Assembly (NCBI GenBank): GCA_028282725.1
Contig: JANQHF010000128.1
Location: forward strand, 1 to 39,913
From: Saprospiraceae bacterium
GTDB taxonomy: Bacteria > Bacteroidota > Bacteroidia > Chitinophagales > Saprospiraceae
Direction: 5' to 3'
Length of the DNA: 39,913 nucleotides
The first letter of the stretch is position 1. Each line of letters starts with the position of its first letter. The notes under the pieces were generated by a model, which saw only the letters and a list, made by a program, of their open reading frames with translations, did no database searches and had not been told where the DNA came from. Both the position numbers and the translations under genes were made by a program. Positions 31,558 to 39,913 of this stretch are shown here, in pieces.

Positions 31558-34500
31558 TTAATTTCTCATTGGAACATCTGTGAAGAGACCGTTATTCAAT
31601 AAGAACAGGCTCTTGTCAGAGACATTCACATCTCCTGAAAGGTTATAGTCGGTTGAGTAATAGCTACTCGTCAATCCATTATCCCTTAACCACATCGATA
31701 AGTCGTTTGGATTGATGTCCTGTGCATCCGCCACCGAACCCATCTGATCAGCATTGGCTGCATGCATTGCATATATCCCAGGAGTCGTTTCTTTCTGTCC
31801 TGCTCCCAAAAGCAACCTGTAAGAATTGTGATACCTGAAATCATAACTGATTGTTCCATTAACAATCGGCACCTGGATATGGGACATCGCCACCAGGTGA
31901 TTTCTATGCTCTATGACAATGTAGTAGTCTTCGAATGGATCCAGGTTACAGATCTCAAAGCCTTCAATAAACTGTACGGATCCATCTTCATGCAGCAGTG
32001 CCGCCAAAGTACCTGCAGTGGAAGCAGCATCCGCTTCCGTACGCAAACTGACCAATACCCAGTCCACGGCAGTTGTGTGATAATTGGCATTCGTACCCAG
32101 GACCCCTCCCACTTGTACGAAGTCATCACCTTCTTCACCAAAATACAACCAGGGTACCTCGTCATAGGGTTGACCGGCATCTGTAAATTTACCAAAGAAG
32201 GTGCTTGGTTTCTGACCAGGCAGGTAACCTAATTTGTTAAGCCTCGTGGACATCTTGCCGGTTTCAGATGAATAAGGCCCTTCCAGGAAGACTGCCGTAT
32301 TGATATCCACACATACTCCATCAGCAAGTACTAGTTCGATCTCCATAGCATCTTCGTCATTTTCTGATGGCTCATCTTTAAAATTGCCCGGGCTCGAATT
32401 GGGATCTGAGGTATGACTCTCAAATACCTGGGCAATATTCCTGAAATCGCACTCGCGATCTTCAAAATGGACTATTCGCGCGTCAAAAGTAAAGATGACA
32501 ATATCTCCAGCCGCAATTTCGTCCACCGTCCATCGGATACGATCCTGAAAGTAAGCACCACCGTTACTGACATTTGTTATATCGGCAAAACCATCGGGAA
32601 GGATATCTTCAACAGTGACTCCATAAGCCTTATCCGGTCCCTGGTTGATCAATGTTATCGAAAACTTCACAATTTCATTCGGAGCAGCTCTTACCTTGTC
32701 TGCATCTTTTAATAACTCCAAATCGGCAATTCCATCGCCCGCAACAAATGTTACCTCAGCTTCATCATCTTCTGAAGGTGATCCGGTCATATCACCAGGA
32801 TCACTATCCAGGTCTGTCTGATCCATGTCGGTGACTTCGGCCCTGTTGATAACTTCCATGCCATCAGCTTTGGCAGAGACCGACGCATTGAAGGTCAATT
32901 GTATACTTTCACCTACTTCGAGATTGATATCTGTCCATATAATCCGGTCAACAAGGAATATTCCATTGTTGGATATATTGCTGAATGCGGTACAATATCC
33001 AACGGGCAGGTAATCCGTCACCTCGACATGAGTTGCTGCCTGAGGACCTTCATTGATTACAGTGATCGTGTAAGTGATCTGATCTCTGACCTGAGGATTA
33101 GGATTACTCACATCCTTCCTGATCGAGACATCGGTCATTTGAGGCATAGCAATCGCAAAGTCCTCATCATCCTCACTTTGATCACCATCATCATTGCCGG
33201 GTGTACTGTCCATATCTTCCTGATCGGCATCGACGACTTGTGCTGTGTTGGTAAATAAGCGACCCTCTTCCGGGGCCAAAACTTCAGCTTCAAAGGCCAC
33301 TCTGAACAGTGATAATGGCCCAATGGTAAGATCGTCCCACCGGATCACATTGTTGTCGAGCAATCTACCTCCCTGATCTATTCCGTTAGGCAGGATAATA
33401 AACCCATTCGGTACGGCATCTTCGACTGCTACACCAGTGGCTTCAACTTCGCTGTTATTGAAGACGGTCAACTGGAATTGAACGACATCTCCCGGCTGAG
33501 GAGTTGATTCATTCACCCTTTTTATCAATTCAAGGTCGATTCGCTGACCTGTTCCGCATCCCGGTGCGAGCACCTGTGCTTCGACCGTATTGGTACAACC
33601 ATGATCATCCGAGACTGTCAGGACATAAAGACCAGGTTCAAGATTTTCCAATAACGACTCGGAGGATCCTATATTCCATGATAATGAATAAGGGGCTTGT
33701 CCTCCGGTAATAGAAGCATTGATTCGGCCATCATTACGCTCACAGGACGATGTATTGTCAATGTCCAGTAAGACCAGTATAGAACATGGATTTTCCACTA
33801 CCTCAACAGTAGCATTATCCTCGTCATCCTCACTTTGATCACCGTCATCATTCCCCGGCTCACTGTCTATATCTTCCTGCATCAACTCCGTCACCTCAGC
33901 GATATTCGTAAAGTCCAGAGTGTCCGGGTCACCCAGAGCGATCATCGCATCGAAGGTCAGGGTAATGGATGCTCCGGGAGCTAAATCGATATCGGACCAC
34001 ACGATTAGATTACCGAATACATCCCCTTGGTTTGAAATGTTGACCGGGCTCAAATATCCATTTGGCAAGCGGTCAGTAACCTGGATTGCATTCGCCGGAA
34101 AATCTCCTTCGTTACTCACGGTAATGGAGAATCTCACCTGTTGGCCCTGGGAAGCAGAAGCAGGAGTAGCAACTTTTGTCAATGAGACATCCACAAGACC
34201 TTTCAGTCCGGCATCGACATTGGTAACAAATTCCCCACTTCTCAGAGAAATAATCTCCGTATTTCCTTCGCTATCTATTGCATCGCTATCTCTGTCATCA
34301 TTGTCACCCTGATTTGGCAAGGTAATCTCATATCCATCCGGACTGACAAATTTGATGAAATAATCACCCGGAGGAAGGTTAACGAAACTATATGACCCAT
34401 CATCATTGGTGACCGTTGATGCCAGCATATTACCCGTCAAATTGTGTAATTCGACGCGAATGCCTCCAATCCCAGGTTCATTACTATCCTGGATTCCATC

Positions 34501-37500
34501 GCAGTCGTTGTCCAGCCATACAAAGTCTCCTACACTTGCAGTCTTGTAAAATCCGGCATCGACGTTCATGATACATTCATTCTTGTCCAAGGTGATAATT
34601 GGCGTTTGCATGGTTGCCATATTGATATCACTGTCGAATTCATCATCATCTCCCCGCTGAGGCAAGGTAACAGCAAAATCATCGGGTCTTACAAATTCCA
34701 AGATGTATTGACCGCTTCTCAAATTGTCAAATTGGTACATCCCATCAGCATTTGTGACCTGGTCAGCAATCAGGTTGCCATCTCTATCCAATAAATTCAC
34801 TTGTATTCCCGGTAGTCCCGGCTCGCCTTCTTCCTGTATCCCGTCTCGATCCAGATCTACGAATGCCTGATCTCCAATACAAGCATTGCAATCGTCTTCT
34901 TCTTCGATGGTTACATTCGCAATAGCGCTACATCCCGCGGCGTCCGTTACAAGAACGGAGTAGTCTCCAGCAGAAAGATTAATGGCCATTTGCGTTGTTT
35001 GTCCGTCACTCCATTCATAGGTATATGGAAGGTTACCTCCAGTCGGCACTACCATGGCAGAGCCAATATTGCCTCCTGAACATGAAGCATTTTTAATATT
35101 TTCCAGCGTCAGTGCAACATCGCCATCATCTGAAATGATATTGATACTGGCCGAATTACCACAACCGTTGATATCAGTTACATTCACTGTATATGTGCCG
35201 GCAGCCAGATTGGCAAGATTCTGTGTGATTGCGCCATTACTCCATTCAAATGTATAAGGACCCTGGCCTCCCAGGACATCAATACTGATTCGACCATTAT
35301 CTTTTCCGCATTGTGCCGCAATGCTTTCTCCCGTTATCTCGATATCATCAATCGATAGATCGACTGTTACTGTGAGCACTGATTCACATCCGGATTCATT
35401 TCTGACGGACACTTCATATTCTCCCGGTGCGGTAACTGCAGGTGCCGAGTTGGACGTCGAAAATCCGTTTGGCCCTCTCCAGTGGATAATACCTGCATCC
35501 GTAATTACTTCAAGAGTAACGCTACTATTCGTACACGTGATGGATCCTCCGCTTGCTTCAAGGGATGGAGGATCTGTACTTTCTGCTACTTCAACGGAAA
35601 CCGTCTCCGTACATCCATTCGAAGCCGTTGCAATGACTGTGTAGGTTCCCCCGGCAGATACTACCGGATTAATGGTTGAATTGGTAAAACCATCAGGGCC
35701 TGACCACAATACAGTTGGTGCATTGGTTATGGCGGTAAGTGTTATAGTCGGTGATGTACAAGTCAGCGTTCCTCCGGTCACTTCTAATGTAGGTCCATCC
35801 AATGCTTCACTCACAACCACTGTAGCGGTAGATTCACATCCATTTGCTCCCCGGACCATGACCGTATATGCACCGGCCTCTGTAACCGTTGGATTGTCCG
35901 AGGTGCCGATGAAACCATTGGGCCCACTCCAACTTACGAGTTGAGCATCCGAGCTAAAACTCAAGGTGACACTCGTGTTTTCACAACTGATTTCTCCACC
36001 GGTAGCAAAGACAAATGGTGGCTGTCGATCTTCCAGGACTTCCACAACTCTCGTATTTCTACACCCGTTTTCATTCTCAACAGTCAAGGTATAGATACCT
36101 GAGACCGATGCAATTGGGTTCGTAATACCCGTTGATGGATCCGGTCCGTTCAGACTGACTAGTGAGCCGTCAGATTGAGGATTCAGATCGATAGCAATCG
36201 AAGTACAGGTTATCGTTCCTCCTGAAAGCTCTGCGGTAGGAAGCACCATATCCTCGGATATGGTTATCGTATCAGTTGTACTACATTCTCCTGACTGAAC
36301 CGTTACCGTATACGTACCCGCTACATCCACTATTGGATTCAGATCATCTGAAACAAACCCATTAGGACCGGTCCACAGCACCGATTCACCGTCCGTGACT
36401 AATCGAATTTGTACTGTTTGATTGGCACAGGTGATAAGGCCTCCCGTCAAGGTAATTTCAGGATGTTCACATGGACACAGGTCTTCGTTGACCTCTACCG
36501 TCACTTCATCCTGGTGAGATACCTCTCCAATAAATACACCATTGAAGAATACCTCTCCCACATCAGAAGCCACATTCACATTATCTTCGAGGATATCGAT
36601 GGTATACATCCAGACGAACTCCTCATCACTTACTCCATCACCGTTATTGTCTATGAAGTCCAACATTCCATTTTCGTTCAAATCAGAATCCGAAACGAAT
36701 TCAGGACTGTTGGCGGTTAAGTTGTCCTGAAGGTTATTATCACTCACTGAGATATTGCGAATTTCAATTCCTTCAGCTCCCCCTAACATTCTTGTGATTA
36801 AGGTATAAGTAACTTCTTCGCCAGGACATACCTCGGTTTTATCAGCAATTTTTTCAACATTGATCCAAACGCCCACATACATGGAAGTGTCCTTGTCTGA
36901 AATGACTTCATCATCATAGTCGGCAGTGACGGTAGTCTCATTCATGTACATTCCCATATGGGCCGTACCGGTCAGTGTACAGATCCGGCTACTTCCGGCT
37001 GCGAGGAATTCAATGGTACAGACTGTTCCTTCCTGGTCGTCAGTGACAACAATATTCGTAAGATCGACATTACCTGTATTGACTACTTCATAGGTCCAGG
37101 TAGTCTCTATATCCTCGGAATTGACGAGGATTACGGGAGCCATTTCTTCGTCTATATTAATACCATTTGTTCGCTTGATGATTTGAATACCTGCCGAACA
37201 AGATTCTTCGAGCACTTCGATATTCGCATCAGCTGTGCAGCCATTCCTTCCCTCGACCGAAACGGTATATATGCCCGGGATCTGGACAACAGGTGTGTCC
37301 TCCACACTGGTGAATCCATTCGGGCCGGTCCAGGAAACCACCTGACCATCGCTCTCTGCGGATAGCTCAACACCCACACCATCACAACTGATCAAACCAC
37401 TTGACGACGCAACGACCTCAGGTAATTCCTGATCAGCAAGGACAGGGATTTCTGCTGTTGTTTCGCAACCATTTCTTCCCACCACAGTCACGCTATAGAT

Positions 37501-39913
37501 TCCGGCTTCACTTACTTCAGGGCTTTGATCTGTCGATGTAAATCCATTCGGGCCGGTCCAGCCTGCGATGACTCCGTCCGTGGTCGCACTCAATATAATT
37601 TCCGGACTACTGCAATCGATTGTACCACCTGTTGCCACAACAGTCGGTGGATTTACATCGCTTGTTACTATGGCTGTGGCCGTAGAGGTACATCCATTTG
37701 ATGCAATGACTGTAACGGTATATGATCCGGTGACAGTGACCATCGGATTTGTAAGATCACTGCTGAATCCATTTGGACCCATCCACTCCACAACCGTTCC
37801 TGATGTGGTAACGTCCAGGGTAACACTGTTAAGTGTACAAGTCAGTGATCCTCCTGATGCCGAAACAGTCGGTGGTGTAAGATCTTCGTTGACATCAGCT
37901 GCAGAAGATGATGTACATCCGTTATCGAGGACTACTGTTACCGTATATGTGCCCGGTATATCGACGGACGGTGTAGTCTCTGAAGACGTGAATCCATTTG
38001 GACCCGTCCACTCCACAACCGTTCCATTTGTAATGACAGTGAGCAAGACGGTTGGAGATGTACAAGTAATCGTACCTCCACTTGCACTGATTGTTGGTTG
38101 ACCTGAATCTTCAATAACGACAGCCTGTGCAGTTGCAGTACATCCATTTGTTCCCCTGGCTGTCACTTCATACGTTCCTGCAACACTAACGACAGGTGAA
38201 TTTTCCGTACTTGTAAAACCATTTGGTCCTGTCCAGCCCGTAATTATGCCATCGGTCGTAGTCGAAAGTACAATGGTCGGTGAAGTACAGGTAATAGTTC
38301 CCCCTACAGCTGTTACTGTTGGCGGAGTAAAGTCGCCCTGTATGGTCACTTGCAATACTTCCTGACAACCAGATGCATCCGTGACGGTCACAGAATGCAA
38401 TCCGCTGGTCAGGTTGTTAGCCGTTGGTGTCGTTTCCCCATTGTCCCAATCGTATGCATAAGGTGACTGGCCATTAGTGACAACGACCGTGGCAGATCCC
38501 TCATCAGGGCTACCACAATTTGTTCCGCCTGTTGCGCTTATTGTAGCTTCAATCGGACAATCTACCGTGACTACCTGAGTATGAGACACTCTATTACCAC
38601 ATACATCAGTGGCAGTCCACGTTTGGGTTATTGTCCAACCGCAAGTTGTGGTTACTGTGATTTCGTCTGTACTTATGTCAAAGGAATTACAATCATCGGC
38701 GGCAAGTGTAGCCATCGGTGGTATATTGTCACAAGTCACCGTGATGTCCTGAGGTAGTATTCCCGAGAATACAGGTGCCGCATTGTCAGCAGTCAAAGTA
38801 ACACTTTGCTGTGCTGTGGCCACATTTCCGCATTCATCTGTGGTACTCCAAATTCTTATGATTGTTCCACCGGAACAAGGATCCAATGCGCCCTGATCCT
38901 CACTTGTCAAACCAATTCCTGCATCACAATTATCACTCACTGACGGTGAACTGAATTGGTATTGTTCACCGCAGTCAATCGCGATATCCGGTTCGACATT
39001 TATAATTTCTGGTGCGGTCACATCGGTAATCGTAATGATGGCGGACCTGTCTGCTGTATTTCCACAATTGTCTTCAGCTGTAAATGTTACTGTGGTCTGA
39101 CCATCACAATTAATGTCAAAACCCTGGAAATCAGTGGAGTAGCCTAAATCCGAACATTCATCTATGGCTTGTCCACCCCCTTGTGTATTGATCCAAATAT
39201 GAACTTTCTGATTCAATTGTGGATCTGAACACTCAAGTGTCAATGGTTGCGGATCGATTTGCCAGACTGGATCATTGTTATCGACAATTTCAATATTGGC
39301 AGAACAAATCGTTGTATTACCACAATTATCGGTGGCAATAAAAGTAACCACTTTAATGCCCGTTTCTGATGAACATCCTCCAACAAACGAAGTTTGATCA
39401 AAATCATTTGTGACGGTCACTGTTGTACCACAATTTCCGGTAGCTACGATGCTATTCAACCAATCAGTAATAAGCTGGTCTCTATTAGGATCACCACATT
39501 CCACTGGTAGGAGTTGAGGACAAGTGATTGTTGGAGGCAAGGCCTCTTCAATTCTTATGCTATCTGTCTGTTGGACACTATTGTTATCACAGCCTGTCGC
39601 TGATGTCCAGGTGATTCTGATATATCCTCCACATTCATCATAATCATTTGTTACTACCCCAGGTGCAGTGCCTGATATAAGACATCCTGCATTCAATGCA
39701 TTATTGGTGTAGCCGGCATTAGGAGCGCTAAATACTGCCGCTTCTGCACAAGTAAGACTGGCCGGAATAAATGGAACGATAATCTGTGGTTGAGGTGCCG
39801 GTAAGACCGTTACAACTACTGTCTCTTCTACGCCGGACCTGCCACAATTATCCGCAGCATCAACCGTATAAGTGATCGTGATCGTGCCACCACACTGGCT
39901 GAATTGGGCATCC
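31558..39913 (-). CDS. Giant multidomain surface adhesin, 5'-partial
   Basis: The frame is open to the right edge, so the N-terminus is missing; at least 2,784 residues are present. In protein order: HYR-like 'DNCGN' repeats (39913 to about 38560); one SprB repeat (to 38330); five Ig-like 'WTGPNGF' repeats (38326-37200); DUF11-like domains (to about 36470); five more Ig-like repeats (36470-35358); two SprB repeats; two SdrD-B-like domains ('VGDFVWLDNDCDGIQDSNEPG', 34890-34195); one DUF11; one SprB; three DUF11 domains with acidic 'PGNDDGDQSEDDED' linkers; and a Saprospiria-type C-terminal region ending in a dockerin-like loop 'DYNLSGDVNVSDKSLF'. It is surely cell-surface or secreted, for adhesion or matrix. 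I see no canonical type IX C-terminal sorting domain, so how it is attached is unclear. Confidence 0.93.
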   Translation of the reverse strand, partial: DAQFSQCGGTITITYTVDAADNCGRSGVEETVVVTVLPAPQPQIIVPFIPASLTCAEAAVFSAPNAGYTNNALNAGCLISGTAPGVVTNDYDECGGYIRITWTSATGCDNNSVQQTDSIRIEEALPPTITCPQLLPVECGDPNRDQLITDWLNSIVATGNCGTTVTVTNDFDQTSFVGGCSSETGIKVVTFIATDNCGNTTICSANIEIVDNNDPVWQIDPQPLTLECSDPQLNQKVHIWINTQGGGQAIDECSDLGYSTDFQGFDINCDGQTTVTFTAEDNCGNTADRSAIITITDVTAPEIINVEPDIAIDCGEQYQFSSPSVSDNCDAGIGLTSEDQGALDPCSGGTIIRIWSTTDECGNVATAQQSVTLTADNAAPVFSGILPQDITVTCDNIPPMATLAADDCNSFDISTDEITVTTTCGWTITQTWTATDVCGNRVSHTQVVTVDCPIEATISATGGTNCGSPDEGSATVVVTNGQSPYAYDWDNGETTPTANNLTSGLHSVTVTDASGCQEVLQVTIQGDFTPPTVTAVGGTITCTSPTIVLSTTTDGIITGWTGPNGFTSTENSPVVSVAGTYEVTARGTNGCTATAQAVVIEDSGQPTISASGGTITCTSPTVLLTVITNGTVVEWTGPNGFTSSETTPSVDIPGTYTVTVVLDNGCTSSSAADVNEDLTPPTVSASGGSLTCTLNSVTLDVTTSGTVVEWMGPNGFSSDLTNPMVTVTGSYTVTVIASNGCTSTATAIVTSDVNPPTVVATGGTIDCSSPEIILSATTDGVIAGWTGPNGFTSTDQSPEVSEAGIYSVTVVGRNGCETTAEIPVLADQELPEVVASSSGLISCDGVGVELSAESDGQVVSWTGPNGFTSVEDTPVVQIPGIYTVSVEGRNGCTADANIEVLEESCSAGIQIIKRTNGINIDEEMAPVILVNSEDIETTWTYEVVNTGNVDLTNIVVTDDQEGTVCTIEFLAAGSSRICTLTGTAHMGMYMNETTVTADYDDEVISDKDTSMYVGVWINVEKIADKTEVCPGEEVTYTLITRMLGGAEGIEIRNISVSDNNLQDNLTANSPEFVSDSDLNENGMLDFIDNNGDGVSDEEFVWMYTIDILEDNVNVASDVGEVFFNGVFIGEVSHQDEVTVEVNEDLCPCEHPEITLTGGLITCANQTVQIRLVTDGESVLWTGPNGFVSDDLNPIVDVAGTYTVTVQSGECSTTDTITISEDMVLPTAELSGGTITCTSIAIDLNPQSDGSLVSLNGPDPSTGITNPIASVSGIYTLTVENENGCRNTRVVEVLEDRQPPFVFATGGEISCENTSVTLSFSSDAQLVSWSGPNGFIGTSDNPTVTEAGAYTVMVRGANGCESTATVVVSEALDGPTLEVTGGTLTCTSPTITLTAITNAPTVLWSGPDGFTNSTINPVVSAGGTYTVIATASNGCTETVSVEVAESTDPPSLEASGGSITCTNSSVTLEVITDAGIIHWRGPNGFSTSNSAPAVTAPGEYEVSVRNESGCESVLTVTVDLSIDDIEITGESIAAQCGKDNGRISIDVLGGQGPYTFEWSNGAITQNLANLAAGTYTVNVTDINGCGNSASINIISDDGDVALTLENIKNASCSGGNIGSAMVVPTGGNLPYTYEWSDGQTTQMAINLSAGDYSVLVTDAAGCSAIANVTIEEEDDCNACIGDQAFVDLDRDGIQEEGEPGLPGIQVNLLDRDGNLIADQVTNADGMYQFDNLRSGQYILEFVRPDDFAVTLPQRGDDDEFDSDINMATMQTPIITLDKNECIMNVDAGFYKTASVGDFVWLDNDCDGIQDSNEPGIGGIRVELHNLTGNMLASTVTNDDGSYSFVNLPPGDYFIKFVSPDGYEITLPNQGDNDDRDSDAIDSEGNTEIISLRSGEFVTNVDAGLKGLVDVSLTKVATPASASQGQQVRFSITVSNEGDFPANAIQVTDRLPNGYLSPVNISNQGDVFGNLIVWSDIDLAPGASITLTFDAMIALGDPDTLDFTNIAEVTELMQEDIDSEPGNDDGDQSEDDEDNATVEVVENPCSILVLLDIDNTSSCERNDGRINASITGGQAPYSLSWNIGSSESLLENLEPGLYVLTVSDDHGCTNTVEAQVLAPGCGTGQRIDLELIKRVNESTPQPGDVVQFQLTVFNNSEVEATGVAVEDAVPNGFIILPNGIDQGGRLLDNNVIRWDDLTIGPLSLFRVAFEAEVLAPEEGRLFTNTAQVVDADQEDMDSTPGNDDGDQSEDDEDFAIAMPQMTDVSIRKDVSNPNPQVRDQITYTITVINEGPQAATHVEVTDYLPVGYCTAFSNISNNGIFLVDRIIWTDINLEVGESIQLTFNASVSAKADGMEVINRAEVTDMDQTDLDSDPGDMTGSPSEDDEAEVTFVAGDGIADLELLKDADKVRAAPNEIVKFSITLINQGPDKAYGVTVEDILPDGFADITNVSNGGAYFQDRIRWTVDEIAAGDIVIFTFDARIVHFEDRECDFRNIAQVFESHTSDPNSSPGNFKDEPSENDEDAMEIELVLADGVCVDINTAVFLEGPYSSETGKMSTRLNKLGYLPGQKPSTFFGKFTDAGQPYDEVPWLYFGEEGDDFVQVGGVLGTNANYHTTAVDWVLVSLRTEADAASTAGTLAALLHEDGSVQFIEGFEICNLDPFEDYYIVIEHRNHLVAMSHIQVPIVNGTISYDFRYHNSYRLLLGAGQKETTPGIYAMHAANADQMGSVADAQDINPNDLSMWLRDNGLTSSYYSTDYNLSGDVNVSDKSLFLLNNGLFTDVPMRN
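35358..36470 (-). repeat. Second array of five Ig-like repeats in the giant adhesin
   Basis: Five units of about 225 bp (75 aa) share the pattern 'GGxIxC...V.WxGPNGF...P.V...G.YTV.V..xNGC'. The second unit reads 'LNGPDPSTG' in place of 'WTGPNGFTS', showing drift. It is separated from the first array by DUF11-like domains. Confidence 0.85.
37200..38326 (-). repeat. First array of five Ig-like repeats in the giant adhesin
   Basis: Five units of about 225 bp with core 'EWTGPNGFTS' and 'GTYTVTV...NGCT'. The units are more alike than those of the second array, in protein and in DNA, pointing to more recent duplication or conversion. Confidence 0.88.

Noticed and set aside
31558..31700. Type IX secretion C-terminal sorting domain on the adhesin
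   Set aside because: The end of the protein is a dockerin-like DxNxxGDVNxxD loop region and lacks the usual sorting-domain pattern with a final basic beta-strand.
31762..39147. Many plus-strand open frames opposite the giant adhesin
   Set aside because: They are antisense shadows of a strongly coding, repetitive frame and have no recognisable domains or start signals of their own.

Overview
The window reads as a chromosomal segment of a Bacteroidota bacterium, most likely of the Saprospiria (Saprospiraceae/Lewinella-like) group. The signs are SprB-type and SdrD-B-like repeats in a giant surface protein with a dockerin-like C-terminus, DUF3810 and DUF58 proteins, a type II glutamine synthetase, and exact TAnnTTTG promoter boxes in front of trxA and mlaD. 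The placement rests on gene families and motifs only; no 16S or other phylogenetic marker is present.

Layout. 1-5.2 kb: envelope genes, lptD (outer-membrane LPS assembly) divergent from mlaD (MCE lipid transport), then a small membrane-protein gene broken by a stop and a frameshift. 5.2-10.1 kb: leftward genes for TRAP transporter permeases dctM and dctQ, a DEDDh exonuclease, a PlsB-like acyltransferase and the ribosome-assembly GTPase engB. 10.2-14.8 kb: an outer-membrane beta-barrel protein, a DUF3810 membrane protein, trxA with its own promoter and terminator, then DUF58, polyphosphate kinase 2 and an S4 RNA-binding protein in a tight rightward run. 14.8-18.2 kb: type II glutamine synthetase and a helix-hairpin-helix/beta-barrel protein.

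18.16-23.30 kb is the most striking part. A compact AT-rich cassette of three leftward genes (333, 459 and 846 aa), none of which I recognise, lies between two perfect 28-bp direct repeats. The left repeat is the 3' end of the helix-hairpin-helix gene. The right repeat is a second copy abutting the next, convergent gene. Removing one repeat plus the cassette would restore a simple convergent gene pair. No integrase or transposase is inside. This is my candidate for an undescribed system, possibly a defence cassette.

23.3-25.5 kb: a PnuC-like transporter and a lipoprotein formylglycine-generating enzyme with both catalytic cysteines; their start codons overlap on opposite strands. Two related hairpins follow. 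25.55 kb: tRNA-Arg(TCT), followed by a second accessory stretch with an Abi-like HEPN protein and decayed gene fragments (GIY-YIG-like, DUF1566). 27.6-31.5 kb: Tat-signal aminotransferase, ung, DUF423 and an M49-like peptidase lipoprotein. 31.5 kb to the end: the 3' 8.4 kb of a giant multidomain surface adhesin gene that runs off the right edge.
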